Below the pieces are notes generated by a model. The model saw only the letters and a program-made list of their open reading frames with translations, had not been told where the DNA came from and made no database searches. Shown piece after piece: positions 25,817 through 34,711 of a DNA stretch of 64,000 nt. Every line of letters begins with the position of its first letter. Within the stretch, counting starts at the first letter, position 1. The stretch spans positions 23,675-87,674 of the forward strand of contig CALXDH010000005.1 in the NCBI GenBank assembly GCA_944387015.1, read 5' to 3'. A program made the translations under genes and the position numbers. This DNA comes from an uncultured Oscillospiraceae bacterium. GTDB lineage: Bacteria > Bacillota > Clostridia > Oscillospirales > Oscillospiraceae.

Positions 25817-26685
25817 TCTGTACCCTTTGTCCCCGCCGGTGCGGCGCGGAGCGGACGGACACCCGGGCGGGGGGGCTTTGCGGCATGCCCGCCGCTCCGG
25901 TGGTGGCCCGGGCCATGCTCCACCAGTGGGAGGAGCCCTGCCTCGTGGGAGACCACGGCGCCGGATGCGTGTTTTTTTCCGGCTGCAACCTCCGCTGCTG
26001 CTTCTGCCAGAACGGGACCATCTCCCGGGAAGGGTTCGGAAAGCCCATCTCCGTGGAGCGGCTGCGGGAGATTTTCCGGGAGCTGATCGCCCAGGGAGCC
26101 GCTTGTCTGGATCTGGTGACCCCCACCCACTTCACCCCCGCCATTCTGGAGGCCCTGGGAGACGAGGAGTGGCCGGTGCCGGTGGTGTGGAACTGCGGCG
26201 GCTATGAGTCCGTAGAGACGCTGCGGCTGCTGGAGGGAAAGGTGCAGGTATACCTGCCGGACCTGAAGTACGCCCTGCCGGGGCCCGCCAAGCGCTACTC
26301 CGGGGCGGAGGATTACTTTGACCGGGCCTCCGCGGCAATCCTGGAGATGTACCGCCAGACGGGACCCTACGTGCTGGAGGACGGCCGCCTCAAGCGGGGC
26401 GTTGTGATCCGGCACCTGCAGCTGCCGGGAGAGCTGGAGAACACCCGCCGGTGCATCGATTGGGTGGCGGAGACCTTCCGCCCGGGAGAGGTGCTCTTCT
26501 CCCTTATGAGCCAGTACACGCCCCAGCCGGGGGCCAAGGGGCCTCTGGCCCGCCACGTGACAGGGGCGGAGTACCGGGCGGCGGTGGCCTACATGGAAAA
26601 CTGCGGCATTACCGACGGCTACACCCAGGAGCGCACTTCCGCCCGGGAGGAGTACACACCGGACTTTGATCTCCGGGGCGTATAG
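25813..26685 (+). CDS. Radical SAM protein, PflX / activating-enzyme-like
   Basis: A 290-residue radical SAM protein. The cluster motif SGCNLRCCFCQNG gives CxxxCxxC, and an additional N-terminal Cys cluster (CTLCPRRCGAER ... GLCGMP) is characteristic of the PflX/COG1313 group related to pyruvate formate-lyase activating enzymes. Conserved SYTP-type and VVWNCGGYE segments are present. Target unknown; no glycyl-radical enzyme is encoded in this window. It overlaps tdk by four bases. Confidence 0.85.
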   Translation: MICTLCPRRCGAERTDTRAGGLCGMPAAPVVARAMLHQWEEPCLVGDHGAGCVFFSGCNLRCCFCQNGTISREGFGKPISVERLREIFRELIAQGAACLDLVTPTHFTPAILEALGDEEWPVPVVWNCGGYESVETLRLLEGKVQVYLPDLKYALPGPAKRYSGAEDYFDRASAAILEMYRQTGPYVLEDGRLKRGVVIRHLQLPGELENTRRCIDWVAETFRPGEVLFSLMSQYTPQPGAKGPLARHVTGAEYRAAVAYMENCGITDGYTQERTSAREEYTPDFDLRGV

Positions 26686-26769
26686 CGGAAAGATTTTACC
26701 TGGATTTGCATGGACGGTGATGGCCCGGTATGGTATCCTGAGAGAAAGTCGGCAGAGGAGAGGGATACC

Positions 26770-27234
26770 ATGGCAGAGAACATTCGCAGAAAGATCCCGG
26801 TTCTGGTGCTGGCAGCGGTGGTGCTCTTTACCGCCTGGATGCTCTGGCCCCGGTCCCTGGCGGCGGCCTTTGACGCCCGGGGCGAATTGTCTGTTACCGT
26901 CATCACCAGCGGGGTGGAGGTAGTGGATATGACCTCCAAGCCCTGGCAGGATATGGAGACGTACACCGTGGAGGCGGGGTCCCCCGAGGCCGCGGCCGTT
27001 GAGAAGAGCCTGGAGGGATATTCCTACCGTCTCTGCTGGGACTCCCTGACAGGAAAAAGCCTGATCGAGGACATTGGAGCTGTCAGTGTGAAACTGTACG
27101 GCCCGGAGGGCGACCTTTCCGTATTCAGCGGCACCGGAAAGATCCGTCTGAACGGACGGACCGTCCGTCTCGCCGGGGGCCGGTCGGCCGTTTTGTGTGA
27201 AGAACTTACCGTCCTGCTGCGGGGTGAAAATTAG
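26770..27234 (+). CDS. Uncharacterised secreted or membrane-anchored protein
   Basis: Family not recognised. 154 residues, with a short basic start (MAENIRRK), a hydrophobic signal/anchor (IPVLVLAAVVLFTAWMLW, residues about 9-26) and an outer domain of short beta-like strands. No lipobox Cys. A GAGGAGAGGG site lies before the ATG at 26770. A possible promoter is TTGCAT-N17-TATGGT starting near 26706. Followed by a hairpin terminator. Confidence 0.6.
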   Translation: MAENIRRKIPVLVLAAVVLFTAWMLWPRSLAAAFDARGELSVTVITSGVEVVDMTSKPWQDMETYTVEAGSPEAAAVEKSLEGYSYRLCWDSLTGKSLIEDIGAVSVKLYGPEGDLSVFSGTGKIRLNGRTVRLAGGRSAVLCEELTVLLRGEN

Positions 27235-27236
27235 GG

Positions 27237-27264
27237 TTGCAAACTGTGTGCGCTGTATTATAAT
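27237..27264 (+). promoter_or_regulatory. Promoter of the MATE gene
   Basis: TTGCAA (27237-27242), 16 bases, a perfect TATAAT (27259-27264). The predicted start point, near 27271, falls inside the hairpin at 27269-27291. Confidence 0.6.
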
Positions 27265-27268
27265 AAGG

Positions 27269-27299
27269 GGGCTGTCCGGAGCGGACAGCCCTATTTTTT
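27269..27299 (+). terminator. Hairpin terminator overlapping the MATE promoter start site
   Basis: A perfect 10-bp stem GGGCTGTCCG / CGGACAGCCC with a GAG loop, followed by TATTTTTT. It ends the upstream hypothetical gene and would also form at the very 5' end of the MATE message. Confidence 0.8.
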
Positions 27300-27318
27300 A
27301 TGTGTGAGGAAACCTGCT

Positions 27319-28704
27319 ATGAAACTGGAAAACGACCTGGGGAACGATCCCATCGGCCCTCTGGTGCGGCGCATTGCCATTCCCAGTATGCTGGCCCAGT
27401 TTGTCAGTGTGCTCTACAGCATTGTGGACCGCATTTACATCAGCAACATTGCCGATATTGGCGAGGTGGCCCTGGCGGGCGTGGGAGTCTGCGGGCCGGT
27501 GGTGACCATGATCGGTGCCTTTGCCTCTCTCATCGGCATCGGCGGCGCACCGCTGATGAGCATCCGCATGGGAGCGGGCAAGCGGCTGGACGCCCACCGC
27601 ATCCTGAACAACTGCTTTTTGATGCTGTGCGTGTGCGCCGTGGTGATCACGGCGGCCATCTTCCCCCTGCGGCGGGTGATGCTGATGGCCTTCGGCGCCA
27701 GCGAGGTGACGCTGCCCTACGCGGAGCAGTATTTCACGGTCTACCTCTGCGGGACGGTGTTCAACCTGCTCTCCCTGGGGATGAACCAGTTCATCATCTG
27801 CCAGGGCTTTGCCCGCAAGGGGATGTTCTCCGTGGTGCTGGGTGCTGTGCTGAACTTGGTGCTGGACCCCATCTTCATTTTCGCACTGCACATGGATGTG
27901 CTGGGTGCGGCGCTGGCTACGGTGCTCTCCCAGCTGGCCAGCTGCGTGTATGTGCTCTGCTTCCTCTTCGGCCGGAAGGTGCCTATCCGCATCACTTTCG
28001 GCGGTTATCAGCGTAAGCTCATGGGGCGCATCCTGGCGGTGGGCTTTACGCCCTTTCTCATCATCGCCATCGACAACGTGATGATCATCGCCATGAATGC
28101 CGTGCTGCAGCGCTACGGCGGCGCCGCTCTGGGAGACCGGCTGGTGACCTGCGCCACCATTGCCCAGAGCTTCATGCTGGTGGTGACCATGCCCCTGGGC
28201 GGGATCTCCGGCGGCACCCAGACGATCCTGGCGTTCAACTACGGCGCCCGCCGGCGGGAGCGGATCCTCCAGGCGCAGAAATACATCACGATCCTGTGCG
28301 TGGCGTATGTGGCGGTGCTCTTTGTGCTGGCCCGGCTGGCGGGGCCCCTCTTCGTGCGGCTTTTTACCAGCGAGGCCGATCTGGCGGCGGAGGCCCTCTC
28401 CGCCATCCGGGTGTGCACCCTTGCCATTTTGCCCCTGGGCATCCAGTATGAGGTGGTGGACGGCTTTACCGCCATGGGGCAGGTCCATCTCTCGCTGCCG
28501 TTGTCCTTCTTCCGCAAGGTGGTGTATTTCGGCGCCCTCTTCCTCCTCCCTGCCCTGTTCGGCGCCCGGGCGGCGTTTTACGCCGAGCCGATCTCCGATG
28601 TGCTGGGGCCCCTGGCCTGTATCGTGGTGTACCGTCTGGCTATTCGGCGGGTGCTGGATTTTGACGGGACTGTGCCCCAGACAGGCAAGCGCCTGCCGGC
28701 CTGA
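27319..28704 (+). CDS. MATE family multidrug/efflux transporter
   Basis: A 461-residue MATE protein with about 12 membrane segments, exporting organic cations or drugs in exchange for Na+ or H+. It shows the two-fold repeat with GPLVRRIAIPSMLAQFVSVL (early), VLGAVLNLVLDPIFIFAL (middle) and FNYGARRRERILQAQK. The ATG at 27319 follows GAGGA by eight bases; GTG at 27304 overlaps that site. It stands alone with its own promoter and terminator. Substrate unknown. Confidence 0.92.
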   Translation: MKLENDLGNDPIGPLVRRIAIPSMLAQFVSVLYSIVDRIYISNIADIGEVALAGVGVCGPVVTMIGAFASLIGIGGAPLMSIRMGAGKRLDAHRILNNCFLMLCVCAVVITAAIFPLRRVMLMAFGASEVTLPYAEQYFTVYLCGTVFNLLSLGMNQFIICQGFARKGMFSVVLGAVLNLVLDPIFIFALHMDVLGAALATVLSQLASCVYVLCFLFGRKVPIRITFGGYQRKLMGRILAVGFTPFLIIAIDNVMIIAMNAVLQRYGGAALGDRLVTCATIAQSFMLVVTMPLGGISGGTQTILAFNYGARRRERILQAQKYITILCVAYVAVLFVLARLAGPLFVRLFTSEADLAAEALSAIRVCTLAILPLGIQYEVVDGFTAMGQVHLSLPLSFFRKVVYFGALFLLPALFGARAAFYAEPISDVLGPLACIVVYRLAIRRVLDFDGTVPQTGKRLPA

Positions 28705-28720
28705 ATGCCTGAATAAAAAC

Positions 28721-28758
28721 AAACCGGATGCCGTCCGTATGGACGGCATCCGGTTTTT
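28721..28758. terminator. Bidirectional terminator
   Basis: A perfect 16-bp stem AAACCGGATGCCGTCC / GGACGGCATCCGGTTT with a GTAT loop and T tract, between convergent genes. Confidence 0.92.
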
Positions 28759-28790
28759 CTGTTCAGAAAAGAGGCGCAGGCGGATGCCTC

Positions 28791-29804
28791 TCAGTGCTCC
28801 CGCCGTCCGCCGCTCAGCTTGCGCAGAGACTCCATAGCCTCGGAGAAGTCCTTTTTCGCTTTGGCGGAGGGGTTGGCCCGCAGGATCCGCAGAGCGCGGC
28901 GGTAGGTCCGGGCCGTGCGGGTGCGGATGGAGGCCTCCCGGTCCTGGAGGTGCTCCAAAAGCCCGGTCAGCTCTGCCCGGCGCTGGGCCAGGGCGTCGCC
29001 GGTAAGGTCCGCGGACTCCTCCAGGTGGTCCAGGGTCCGCTCCAGCGTGTCGGAAATGGCGCGGAGCGCCTGGAGCTTGGCGGAAGTGCGGCGGCGGAGG
29101 TTCTCCTCCAGCTGCTCCTTCCACTTCCGGGAGCGGGAGAGACGTTCCTCTTCCCGTTTCAGCCGTTCCACTTCCGTCCGTTCCCGGAAGCGGCGCAGAT
29201 CGTCGGCGGCAAAGGCCGCGGCCACCTCCGCCCGGCGGGCCAGGCGCCGCAGGTCCTCATTCTCTTCGGTGAGCTTGGCAAGGGCCTGCTTGAGATCCAG
29301 GGCGGCCTGGGTGGACTGCACCACATCCACCGCAAAGAGGGCGGTCAGCACCAGGGCCAGCGGGTCCACCAGAAGCGAGGGGACGTCCGCCAGCAGACGG
29401 GAGATGGGCGGATGGATCAGGCGCACCAGCAAGATGGAGAAGAAGCCCCAGGCGATGGAGCTGGTGAGACAGATGTACCCGTGAAGATTGAAGGGCTGGC
29501 TGGAATAGTCCCAGTAGCGCATCTGGAACAGCCGCTCCATCACCGCGCCGGTGATGTACTCCAGCGCTGTGGCGGCCGCTGTGCCCAGAAGGAACACCAG
29601 ACGCAGGTCCTGCTGGACCGGCAGCGTGACGAAGAGGATGATGATGGCGCCGCTTCCATAAATGGGCAGCACCGGCCCGTGGAGAAAGCCCCGGTTCACC
29701 CATCGCCGCTGGCGGAGGGAGACGTAGCAGCACTCCCATACCCAGCCGCAAAAGCAGTAGAAGAAAAACAGCAGCACCCATTGGCCGGTGGTGTAAAGAT
29801 GCAT
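28791..29804 (-). CDS. CmpB-like (PF06541-type) membrane protein with long C-terminal coiled coil
   Basis: 337 residues. The N-terminal half has about five membrane segments with the family pattern FYCFCGWVWECCYVSLR, NRGFLHGPVLPIYGSGA, EYITGAVMERLFQMRYWDYS and NLHGYICLTSSIAWGF, known from the putative ABC transporter permease family CmpB (function unproven). The C-terminal half (about residues 165-320) is a charged Arg/Glu/Leu-rich coiled coil facing the cytoplasm. AAAGGAG lies before the start. Its partner, if any, is not obvious; a CNNM transporter lies immediately upstream on the same strand, 38 bases away. Confidence 0.82.
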   Translation of the reverse strand: MHLYTTGQWVLLFFFYCFCGWVWECCYVSLRQRRWVNRGFLHGPVLPIYGSGAIIILFVTLPVQQDLRLVFLLGTAAATALEYITGAVMERLFQMRYWDYSSQPFNLHGYICLTSSIAWGFFSILLVRLIHPPISRLLADVPSLLVDPLALVLTALFAVDVVQSTQAALDLKQALAKLTEENEDLRRLARRAEVAAAFAADDLRRFRERTEVERLKREEERLSRSRKWKEQLEENLRRRTSAKLQALRAISDTLERTLDHLEESADLTGDALAQRRAELTGLLEHLQDREASIRTRTARTYRRALRILRANPSAKAKKDFSEAMESLRKLSGGRREH

Positions 29805-29842
29805 AAAAACTCCTTTTTCAAGCGGGACGCATCCTGCGGCGG

Positions 29843-31096
29843 TCAGGCCTCCGCAGGCGTCTTCTCCGGGTCTGCCACCCGGATCTCCAGCACCCGGCGG
29901 TGATCCACCCGGGTGACGGTGACTTCCAGTCCCTCAGAGGTAAAGTGATCCCCTGCCTGGGGCAGGCGGCCCAGCTGTTCGATGACCCAGCCGGAGACCG
30001 TGCTGGCGTCGCTGTCGTCCTTGATGGAGAAAAGATCGAAGAGGTCGCTGAGGTCGGCGCTGGCGGCGATGAGGTAGCTGCCGTCGCTTTGGCGGCGGAT
30101 GGACTCTACCACCTCGTCGTGCTCATCCCAGATCTCGCCCACCAGTTCCTCCAGGATGTCCTCCAGCGTTACCAGGCCCTCGGTGCCGCCGAATTCATCC
30201 ACCACCACGGCCATGTGGATCTTTTTCTTCTGCAGCGTCCGCAGCAGGGCGCCCAGCTCCGCGTTGGCGGTGGTGTAGTGGACGGGGGTGATGCAGCCGG
30301 AAATATCGGTGCGGCCCCGGTAGCGGGCGGCGTGGAAATCCTTTTCGTGGATCAAGCCCACGATGTCATCCACATCCTTGTGGTAGACCGGCAGCCGGGA
30401 GTAGCCGCTTTCGGCAAAGACGGCGGCGATGTCGTCCATGGTGGCGGAGTCCTCCACCGCCACGATGTCCACCCGGGGGGTGAGAATGTCCCCGGCCTCC
30501 AGGTCGCCGAACTCGATGGCGGAGCGGATCAGCTGGCTTTCGTGCTGGTCCAGGCCGCCTTCGTTTTCCGCCTCGGAGACCATGGTGATGAGCTCATCTT
30601 CGGTGATGCCCTCCCCGTCCGCCGGACGGATGATATGGCTCAGAAGCCGCTTCCACTGGGAAAAGAGGAAGTTCAGCGGCCGCAGGATCACCAGCAGCAC
30701 CCGCAGCAGCGGCGAGGCCCACATGGCGAAGCGCTCCGGAGATTCCTTGGCGATGCTCTTGGGGGAGATCTCGCCGAAGATCAGTACCACCGCCGTCAGC
30801 ACCACGGTGGAGATGGTGGGGCCGTAGGCATCGAAGAGCCGGGTGAAGAGCACCGTGCCCAGGGTGGAGGCGGTGATGTTGACGATGTTGTTTCCGATGA
30901 GAATGGTGGAGAGCATCCGGTCGTACTCGTCGGCGATGGAGAGCGTCAGAGCGGCCCGGGAGTCCCCCGCCTCCGCTTTGCTGCGCAGGCGGATCTTGTT
31001 CAGACTGGAAAACGCGGTCTCTGTGGCGGAAAAGTAGGCGGAGAAGATCACCATCACAACGATGGCGCCGATCAATGTGGCTGTGGTACTGTCCAT
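29843..31096 (-). CDS. CNNM/CorC (HlyC) family transporter with CBS domains
   Basis: About 417 residues: an N-terminal CNNM membrane domain with three or four segments ([21 protein letters not shown]), [20 protein letters not shown]-like motif, a CBS pair ([34 protein letters not shown]) and a C-terminal CorC/HlyC domain ([20 protein letters not shown], split). Members export Mg2+ or affect divalent-metal balance. The ATG at 31096 begins [10 protein letters not shown]; the AGGAG upstream is 14 bases away, so an earlier start (GTG near 31111) is possible. Confidence 0.9.
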   Translation of the reverse strand: MDSTTATLIGAIVVMVIFSAYFSATETAFSSLNKIRLRSKAEAGDSRAALTLSIADEYDRMLSTILIGNNIVNITASTLGTVLFTRLFDAYGPTISTVVLTAVVLIFGEISPKSIAKESPERFAMWASPLLRVLLVILRPLNFLFSQWKRLLSHIIRPADGEGITEDELITMVSEAENEGGLDQHESQLIRSAIEFGDLEAGDILTPRVDIVAVEDSATMDDIAAVFAESGYSRLPVYHKDVDDIVGLIHEKDFHAARYRGRTDISGCITPVHYTTANAELGALLRTLQKKKIHMAVVVDEFGGTEGLVTLEDILEELVGEIWDEHDEVVESIRRQSDGSYLIAASADLSDLFDLFSIKDDSDASTVSGWVIEQLGRLPQAGDHFTSEGLEVTVTRVDHRRVLEIRVADPEKTPAEA

Positions 31097-31170
31097 GGAA
31101 AACGAAATCACTCCTATAAATGATAAAAATGGTGTGGAAGCAGCAGGCGGAAGGGGAAAAATACGCAGCA

Positions 31171-31206
31171 AGGGACAGCCTCACCCCAAGGGGTCAGACT
31201 GTCCCT
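31171..31206. other. Leader hairpin upstream of the CNNM gene
   Basis: AGGGACAGCCTCACCCC / GGGGTCAGACTGTCCCT: 15 of 17 positions pair, two-base loop. It lies in a leader of about 200 bases (31097-31294) on the minus strand, between a promoter and the start codon. It is not followed by an immediate T run in either direction. Confidence 0.5.
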
Positions 31207-31300
31207 GTTTGACGGTTTTCTATGTGAGCGGACGACGGAGGTTGGTCCACGGGTGTTTCTCAATCCCTTCCAAGGCCATTTGGCCGGATCATTAGAATTT

Positions 31301-31329
31301 AGCATACCATAAAGAATGGCAGAAAGCAA
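31301..31329 (-). promoter_or_regulatory. Promoter of the CNNM gene
   Basis: On the minus strand TTGCTT (complement of 31324-31329), 17 bases, TATGCT (complement of 31301-31306). It gives a transcript with a long leader. The 298-base gap 31097-31394 holds this promoter, the leader hairpin and the terminator of the next gene. Confidence 0.5.
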
Positions 31330-31348
31330 GGATACCGCCCGTTAAATT

Positions 31349-31390
31349 TTCTCCCCGCCCGGAACCGAACCGGTTCCGGGCGGGGAGAAT
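31349..31390 (-). terminator. Terminator of the SLH phosphodiester glycosidase gene
   Basis: A perfect stem of about 18 bp (TTCTCCCCGCCCGGAACC and complement) five bases after the stop codon, ending in AAAATTT as seen on the plus strand. Confidence 0.85.
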
Positions 31391-31394
31391 CGCG

Positions 31395-34300
31395 TTACAG
31401 GAGGTTATAGAGGATCTTGGCCATCTGGCCGCGGGTGATGCTGGCGTTGGGCAGGAAGGTGCCGTCGCTGTAGCCGCTGATGACACCCTGGGCCACCATG
31501 GTCTGGATATAGTAGGTGGCGTAGGACGGGATGGAGGCGGCGTCGGAGAAGGTCAGCGCCGTGGTGGCGTAGCCCTTTTCCTGGGTGCGGCCGATCATGG
31601 TGGCCGCCTGGGCCCGGGTAAGGCTGGCGTTGGGGTTGAAGTAGAGCTTGCCGTCAGCGCCGGTGGAGCCATTGATGATGCCCTTGGAGTACAGTGCCTT
31701 CACGGCGGGGACAGCGTAGGACGGGATGGAGCTGTTGTCCGCGAAGGGCAGCTGCACGCTGGCGTAATCGCTCTCATTCAGGCCCAGGTACCGGAAGAGC
31801 ATGGCAGAGAACTGGGCCCGGGTGATGTTCTGGTTGGGCCGGAAGGTGCCGTCCTCATAGCCGGTGGTGATCCCGGTGCTGTACAGGAAGTCCACGTAGG
31901 TGGCGGCCCAGTAGCCGTCGATGTCGGTGAACTTGTGGGCCGTGCTGGTGGGCTCCACGTCCACGGAGGCCCGGCCGATGTTGCCGGAGGCGTCCCGGGC
32001 GGTGACAGTCAGGCGCATGGCGTCGTGGCTTTCCAGGGACTGGGGCAGCGACACGGTCAGCGCGCCGGAGGCGGTATCATAGGAGAAGTCCAGCGCCGTG
32101 CTCTTCTGGCTGCCGCCGGAGTACGTCACGGAGATGGCGCTCTTGGGCAGCACGCCGTCCACAGCGTCGGCCACGGTGGCGGTCAGCTGCCAGGCGGCGC
32201 TGTCCAGGGACGCGCTGACGGCAGGGACCTCCGTATCCACGATATTGTCGTGGGAGGCGGTGATCTGATCCAGGTAGATGGTGCCGGAGGAAGCGGCGGT
32301 GCCGCTGACTGCCAGGCCCTGGATGGAGAAGGTGCCGCTGATGGGAACGGAGACCTGTTTCCAGCCGGTGAAGTCCAGCGTGGTGAGGGGCTTGAGGAGG
32401 CTGGAGGTGGTGCCGTCGCTGTACAGGAAGGAGAGGGTGTTGCCGGAGCCGTCACCCTGGACCCAGACGTTCAGGCTGGAGTGCTGGGTGCCGATGGCGG
32501 TGGTGGCGGCGGCGCGCCACTGGGCGGCGTAGCCGTTGGCCTCCGTGAGGGTATAGTCCACCTTGGCGGCGCCCCGGCCCATCTTCACAGCGTCGCTGGC
32601 GGAGGTGAGGCTGAAGTCCATATCGGTGCCGCTGCCCCGGAAGATGGTGGTGGTGCCGTCAAAGCTCTCGATGCTCTCAAGACCCGTGCCGGCCACCGTG
32701 ACGCTGACTGTGGCGCTCTTGCCGCCGGCGGTGACGGTGATCGTGCCGGTGCCGGGGGCGGTGGCGGTAAAGATGCCGGTATTGGAAATGGTGCCGATGT
32801 CGCCGGTAACGGTCCAGGTGAAGGCCTCCTGGTCTGCCTGGAGCGCCATATGGTTGTACACGGCGGAGGCCACCAGAGCGGCGGAGGCGCCGTCGGCCAC
32901 GGAAATGCTGGAAACAGCGGTGCCGCTGCTGTTGCGGACGGTGATGGAATCCGGCGTCTCGATGGCGTGGACCGTGGTGGAACCCTGCTTGCTTCCGCTG
33001 TACGCGGTGACGGTGATGTCGCCGCCGCCGGCGGGAGTGGTCAGCACATTGCCGTCCAGCGTGCCGTCGCTGGTCTCCAGATCATAGGACTCGTCGTCCA
33101 TGGGAATGAAATTGGTGTCCAGCGCGGCGGCGGAAATGGTCACCTTGCTGCCGGCCAGGACATAGCTGTGGTCCGCCTGGACATAGAAACTGCCGAGCCG
33201 TCCGGAGGGCTCACTGGTGGCCACCAGGAACACATGGTTGGTAACGGAGCGCTCGCTGCCGTCGGAGGGGGTGTTGATGGTTTTGGCGGTCAGCTCGTCA
33301 GGCTGGGTGACGGTGATGGCGGTGGAGCCGCCGCCGTCCAGGCACAGCGCGGTGACGCAGCCCAGCTCCACCATCCGCTGGGCCAGCTGGTTGAGGGACG
33401 CGCCGATGGAGTGACCGGACTTACGGCCGTCAATGGTGTAGAACACCAGGGTGCCGTCGGCCTTCTGGCCGATGGCGGTGCGGGGGCTGGCGCTGTTGGA
33501 GAGGCCGGAGACCACAGAGCCGTTTTCCACCAGGGAGTACAGCGCGCCTACCGCGTACTCCACATCGTTCCACTCTTCGCTGGAAGCGGTGACGGACAGG
33601 GTGATGGTGCTGCCCACGGGAATGCGCCGCAGGGCGTCCACATTGTAGGAGCTGGACTGGAGATTGGCGGAGAGCACGATCTGATCCGGGCCAATGGCGG
33701 TGGCGGAGGTGGCCTCCACCACCTGGTCCACCGTGGCGGTCAGCTCCCCGCCGATGGTAAGGGAGCCCTGGTCAATGGTGCAGATCACGTCCACGCCGGC
33801 CTCCGTATTGCCGGTGGTGTGGCGGGAGTTGAAGTCGTACGTATAAAGGTAGATGCCGCCGGTGGAGACACGGGCCTTGTTGACGCCGGTGAGCTGGCGG
33901 ACCACCTTGGTGGGGGTACCGTAGTCGTTGAGCAGCTCATAGCCCAGGTCCGCGGAGACCTTTACCGTGGGCTTGCCCAGCACGGCGGTGCCGTCCGCCC
34001 GGAAGCCGATGGCGTAGTATCCGCCGTCAGTGCTCAAAAGCTCCCCTTCCGACACCACAAGGCCGATGGGCAATCCGGTAGAGGTGTTGAAAAAGTCGCC
34101 GTTGATGCCCGTTACCACCCGGTAGCCCTGGGACTCCAGGCTCTTGGCGGCAGAGGAGACCGTGATGCGGGAGGTCAGGGTGTCGCCGTAGGTGACAATG
34201 GGCGTCACATCTTCATTGGGGGTATAGGTCACCACGTTTTCCGTCCGCAGATCGGAGTATGCGGAGCTCCAGAACACGTTGGTGGAAAGCTGCGTCTCCT

Positions 34301-34430
34301 GGTTGAGCAGCGTGTCCCGGGAAGAGAGATCCTCACCCAGGGCATTGGACGCGGCGGCGCTGATGCCCAGGGAACAGGCCAGCGACGCGGAGAGGAATAG
34401 GGACAACGTCCTGCGGAAAAAACGATTCAT
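31395..34430 (-). CDS. Secreted SLH-domain protein with phosphodiester glycosidase domain
   Basis: 1011 residues. Signal peptide (residues 1-27, LSLFLSASLACSLGISAAAS); a phosphodiester glycosidase/NAGPA domain (about 80-400: GINGDFFNTSTGLPIG, ASPRTAIGQKADGTLVFYTIDG, CLDGGGSTA); two Ig-like (BIG2-type) stretches (about 415-575); a carbohydrate-binding-like domain (about 583-725: NVWVQGDGSGNTLSF, FTGWKQVSVPI); an Ig-like region; and three SLH repeats (about 832-1011: FTDIDGYWAATYVDFLY, YEDGTFRPNQNITRAQF, YSDGTFLPNASITRGQM). The family uncovers sugars linked through phosphodiesters; here it would act on cell-wall or exopolymer at the surface. GGAGGC precedes the ATG. Confidence 0.92.
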   Translation of the reverse strand: MNRFFRRTLSLFLSASLACSLGISAAASNALGEDLSSRDTLLNQETQLSTNVFWSSAYSDLRTENVVTYTPNEDVTPIVTYGDTLTSRITVSSAAKSLESQGYRVVTGINGDFFNTSTGLPIGLVVSEGELLSTDGGYYAIGFRADGTAVLGKPTVKVSADLGYELLNDYGTPTKVVRQLTGVNKARVSTGGIYLYTYDFNSRHTTGNTEAGVDVICTIDQGSLTIGGELTATVDQVVEATSATAIGPDQIVLSANLQSSSYNVDALRRIPVGSTITLSVTASSEEWNDVEYAVGALYSLVENGSVVSGLSNSASPRTAIGQKADGTLVFYTIDGRKSGHSIGASLNQLAQRMVELGCVTALCLDGGGSTAITVTQPDELTAKTINTPSDGSERSVTNHVFLVATSEPSGRLGSFYVQADHSYVLAGSKVTISAAALDTNFIPMDDESYDLETSDGTLDGNVLTTPAGGGDITVTAYSGSKQGSTTVHAIETPDSITVRNSSGTAVSSISVADGASAALVASAVYNHMALQADQEAFTWTVTGDIGTISNTGIFTATAPGTGTITVTAGGKSATVSVTVAGTGLESIESFDGTTTIFRGSGTDMDFSLTSASDAVKMGRGAAKVDYTLTEANGYAAQWRAAATTAIGTQHSSLNVWVQGDGSGNTLSFLYSDGTTSSLLKPLTTLDFTGWKQVSVPISGTFSIQGLAVSGTAASSGTIYLDQITASHDNIVDTEVPAVSASLDSAAWQLTATVADAVDGVLPKSAISVTYSGGSQKSTALDFSYDTASGALTVSLPQSLESHDAMRLTVTARDASGNIGRASVDVEPTSTAHKFTDIDGYWAATYVDFLYSTGITTGYEDGTFRPNQNITRAQFSAMLFRYLGLNESDYASVQLPFADNSSIPSYAVPAVKALYSKGIINGSTGADGKLYFNPNASLTRAQAATMIGRTQEKGYATTALTFSDAASIPSYATYYIQTMVAQGVISGYSDGTFLPNASITRGQMAKILYNLL

Positions 34431-34476
34431 AAGCTGCCTCCATCAGTTTCAAGGGGTGGTCAACATAACATTTTTC

Positions 34477-34505
34477 AGAATAGCACAAAAAAAGAGCAAA
34501 GTAAA
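34477..34505 (-). promoter_or_regulatory. Promoter of the SLH phosphodiester glycosidase gene
   Basis: On the minus strand TTTACT (complement of 34500-34505), 17 bases, TATTCT (complement of 34477-34482). Confidence 0.5.
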
Positions 34506-34602
34506 TGCCAAACCGGAAACAAACCTGGCTTTCTCTCCGGTAAAAATTCCTTTCTTTGAGACGAAACGGCTGTAAAAAAGTTCCCCCGGCGGAAAAAGCC
34601 TC

Positions 34603-34632
34603 TTGTGGAGCGGCGGCGGTGGGGGCTATAAT
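34603..34632 (+). promoter_or_regulatory. Promoter of the ferredoxin gene
   Basis: TTGTGG (34603-34608), 18 bases, a perfect TATAAT (34627-34632). Confidence 0.55.
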
Positions 34633-34711
34633 GGAAAAAAGCTCCGGCCGCCTGGCCGCCGGAGTGCAAGCGTCCGGAGGGAGCGCCCCGGACAGACGGA
34701 GGAGGAGACGC

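Noticed and set aside
31935-34400. An 821-residue plus-strand frame over the phosphodiester glycosidase gene.
   Set aside because: Shadow of the real minus-strand gene; composition is typical of antisense frames in high-GC DNA.
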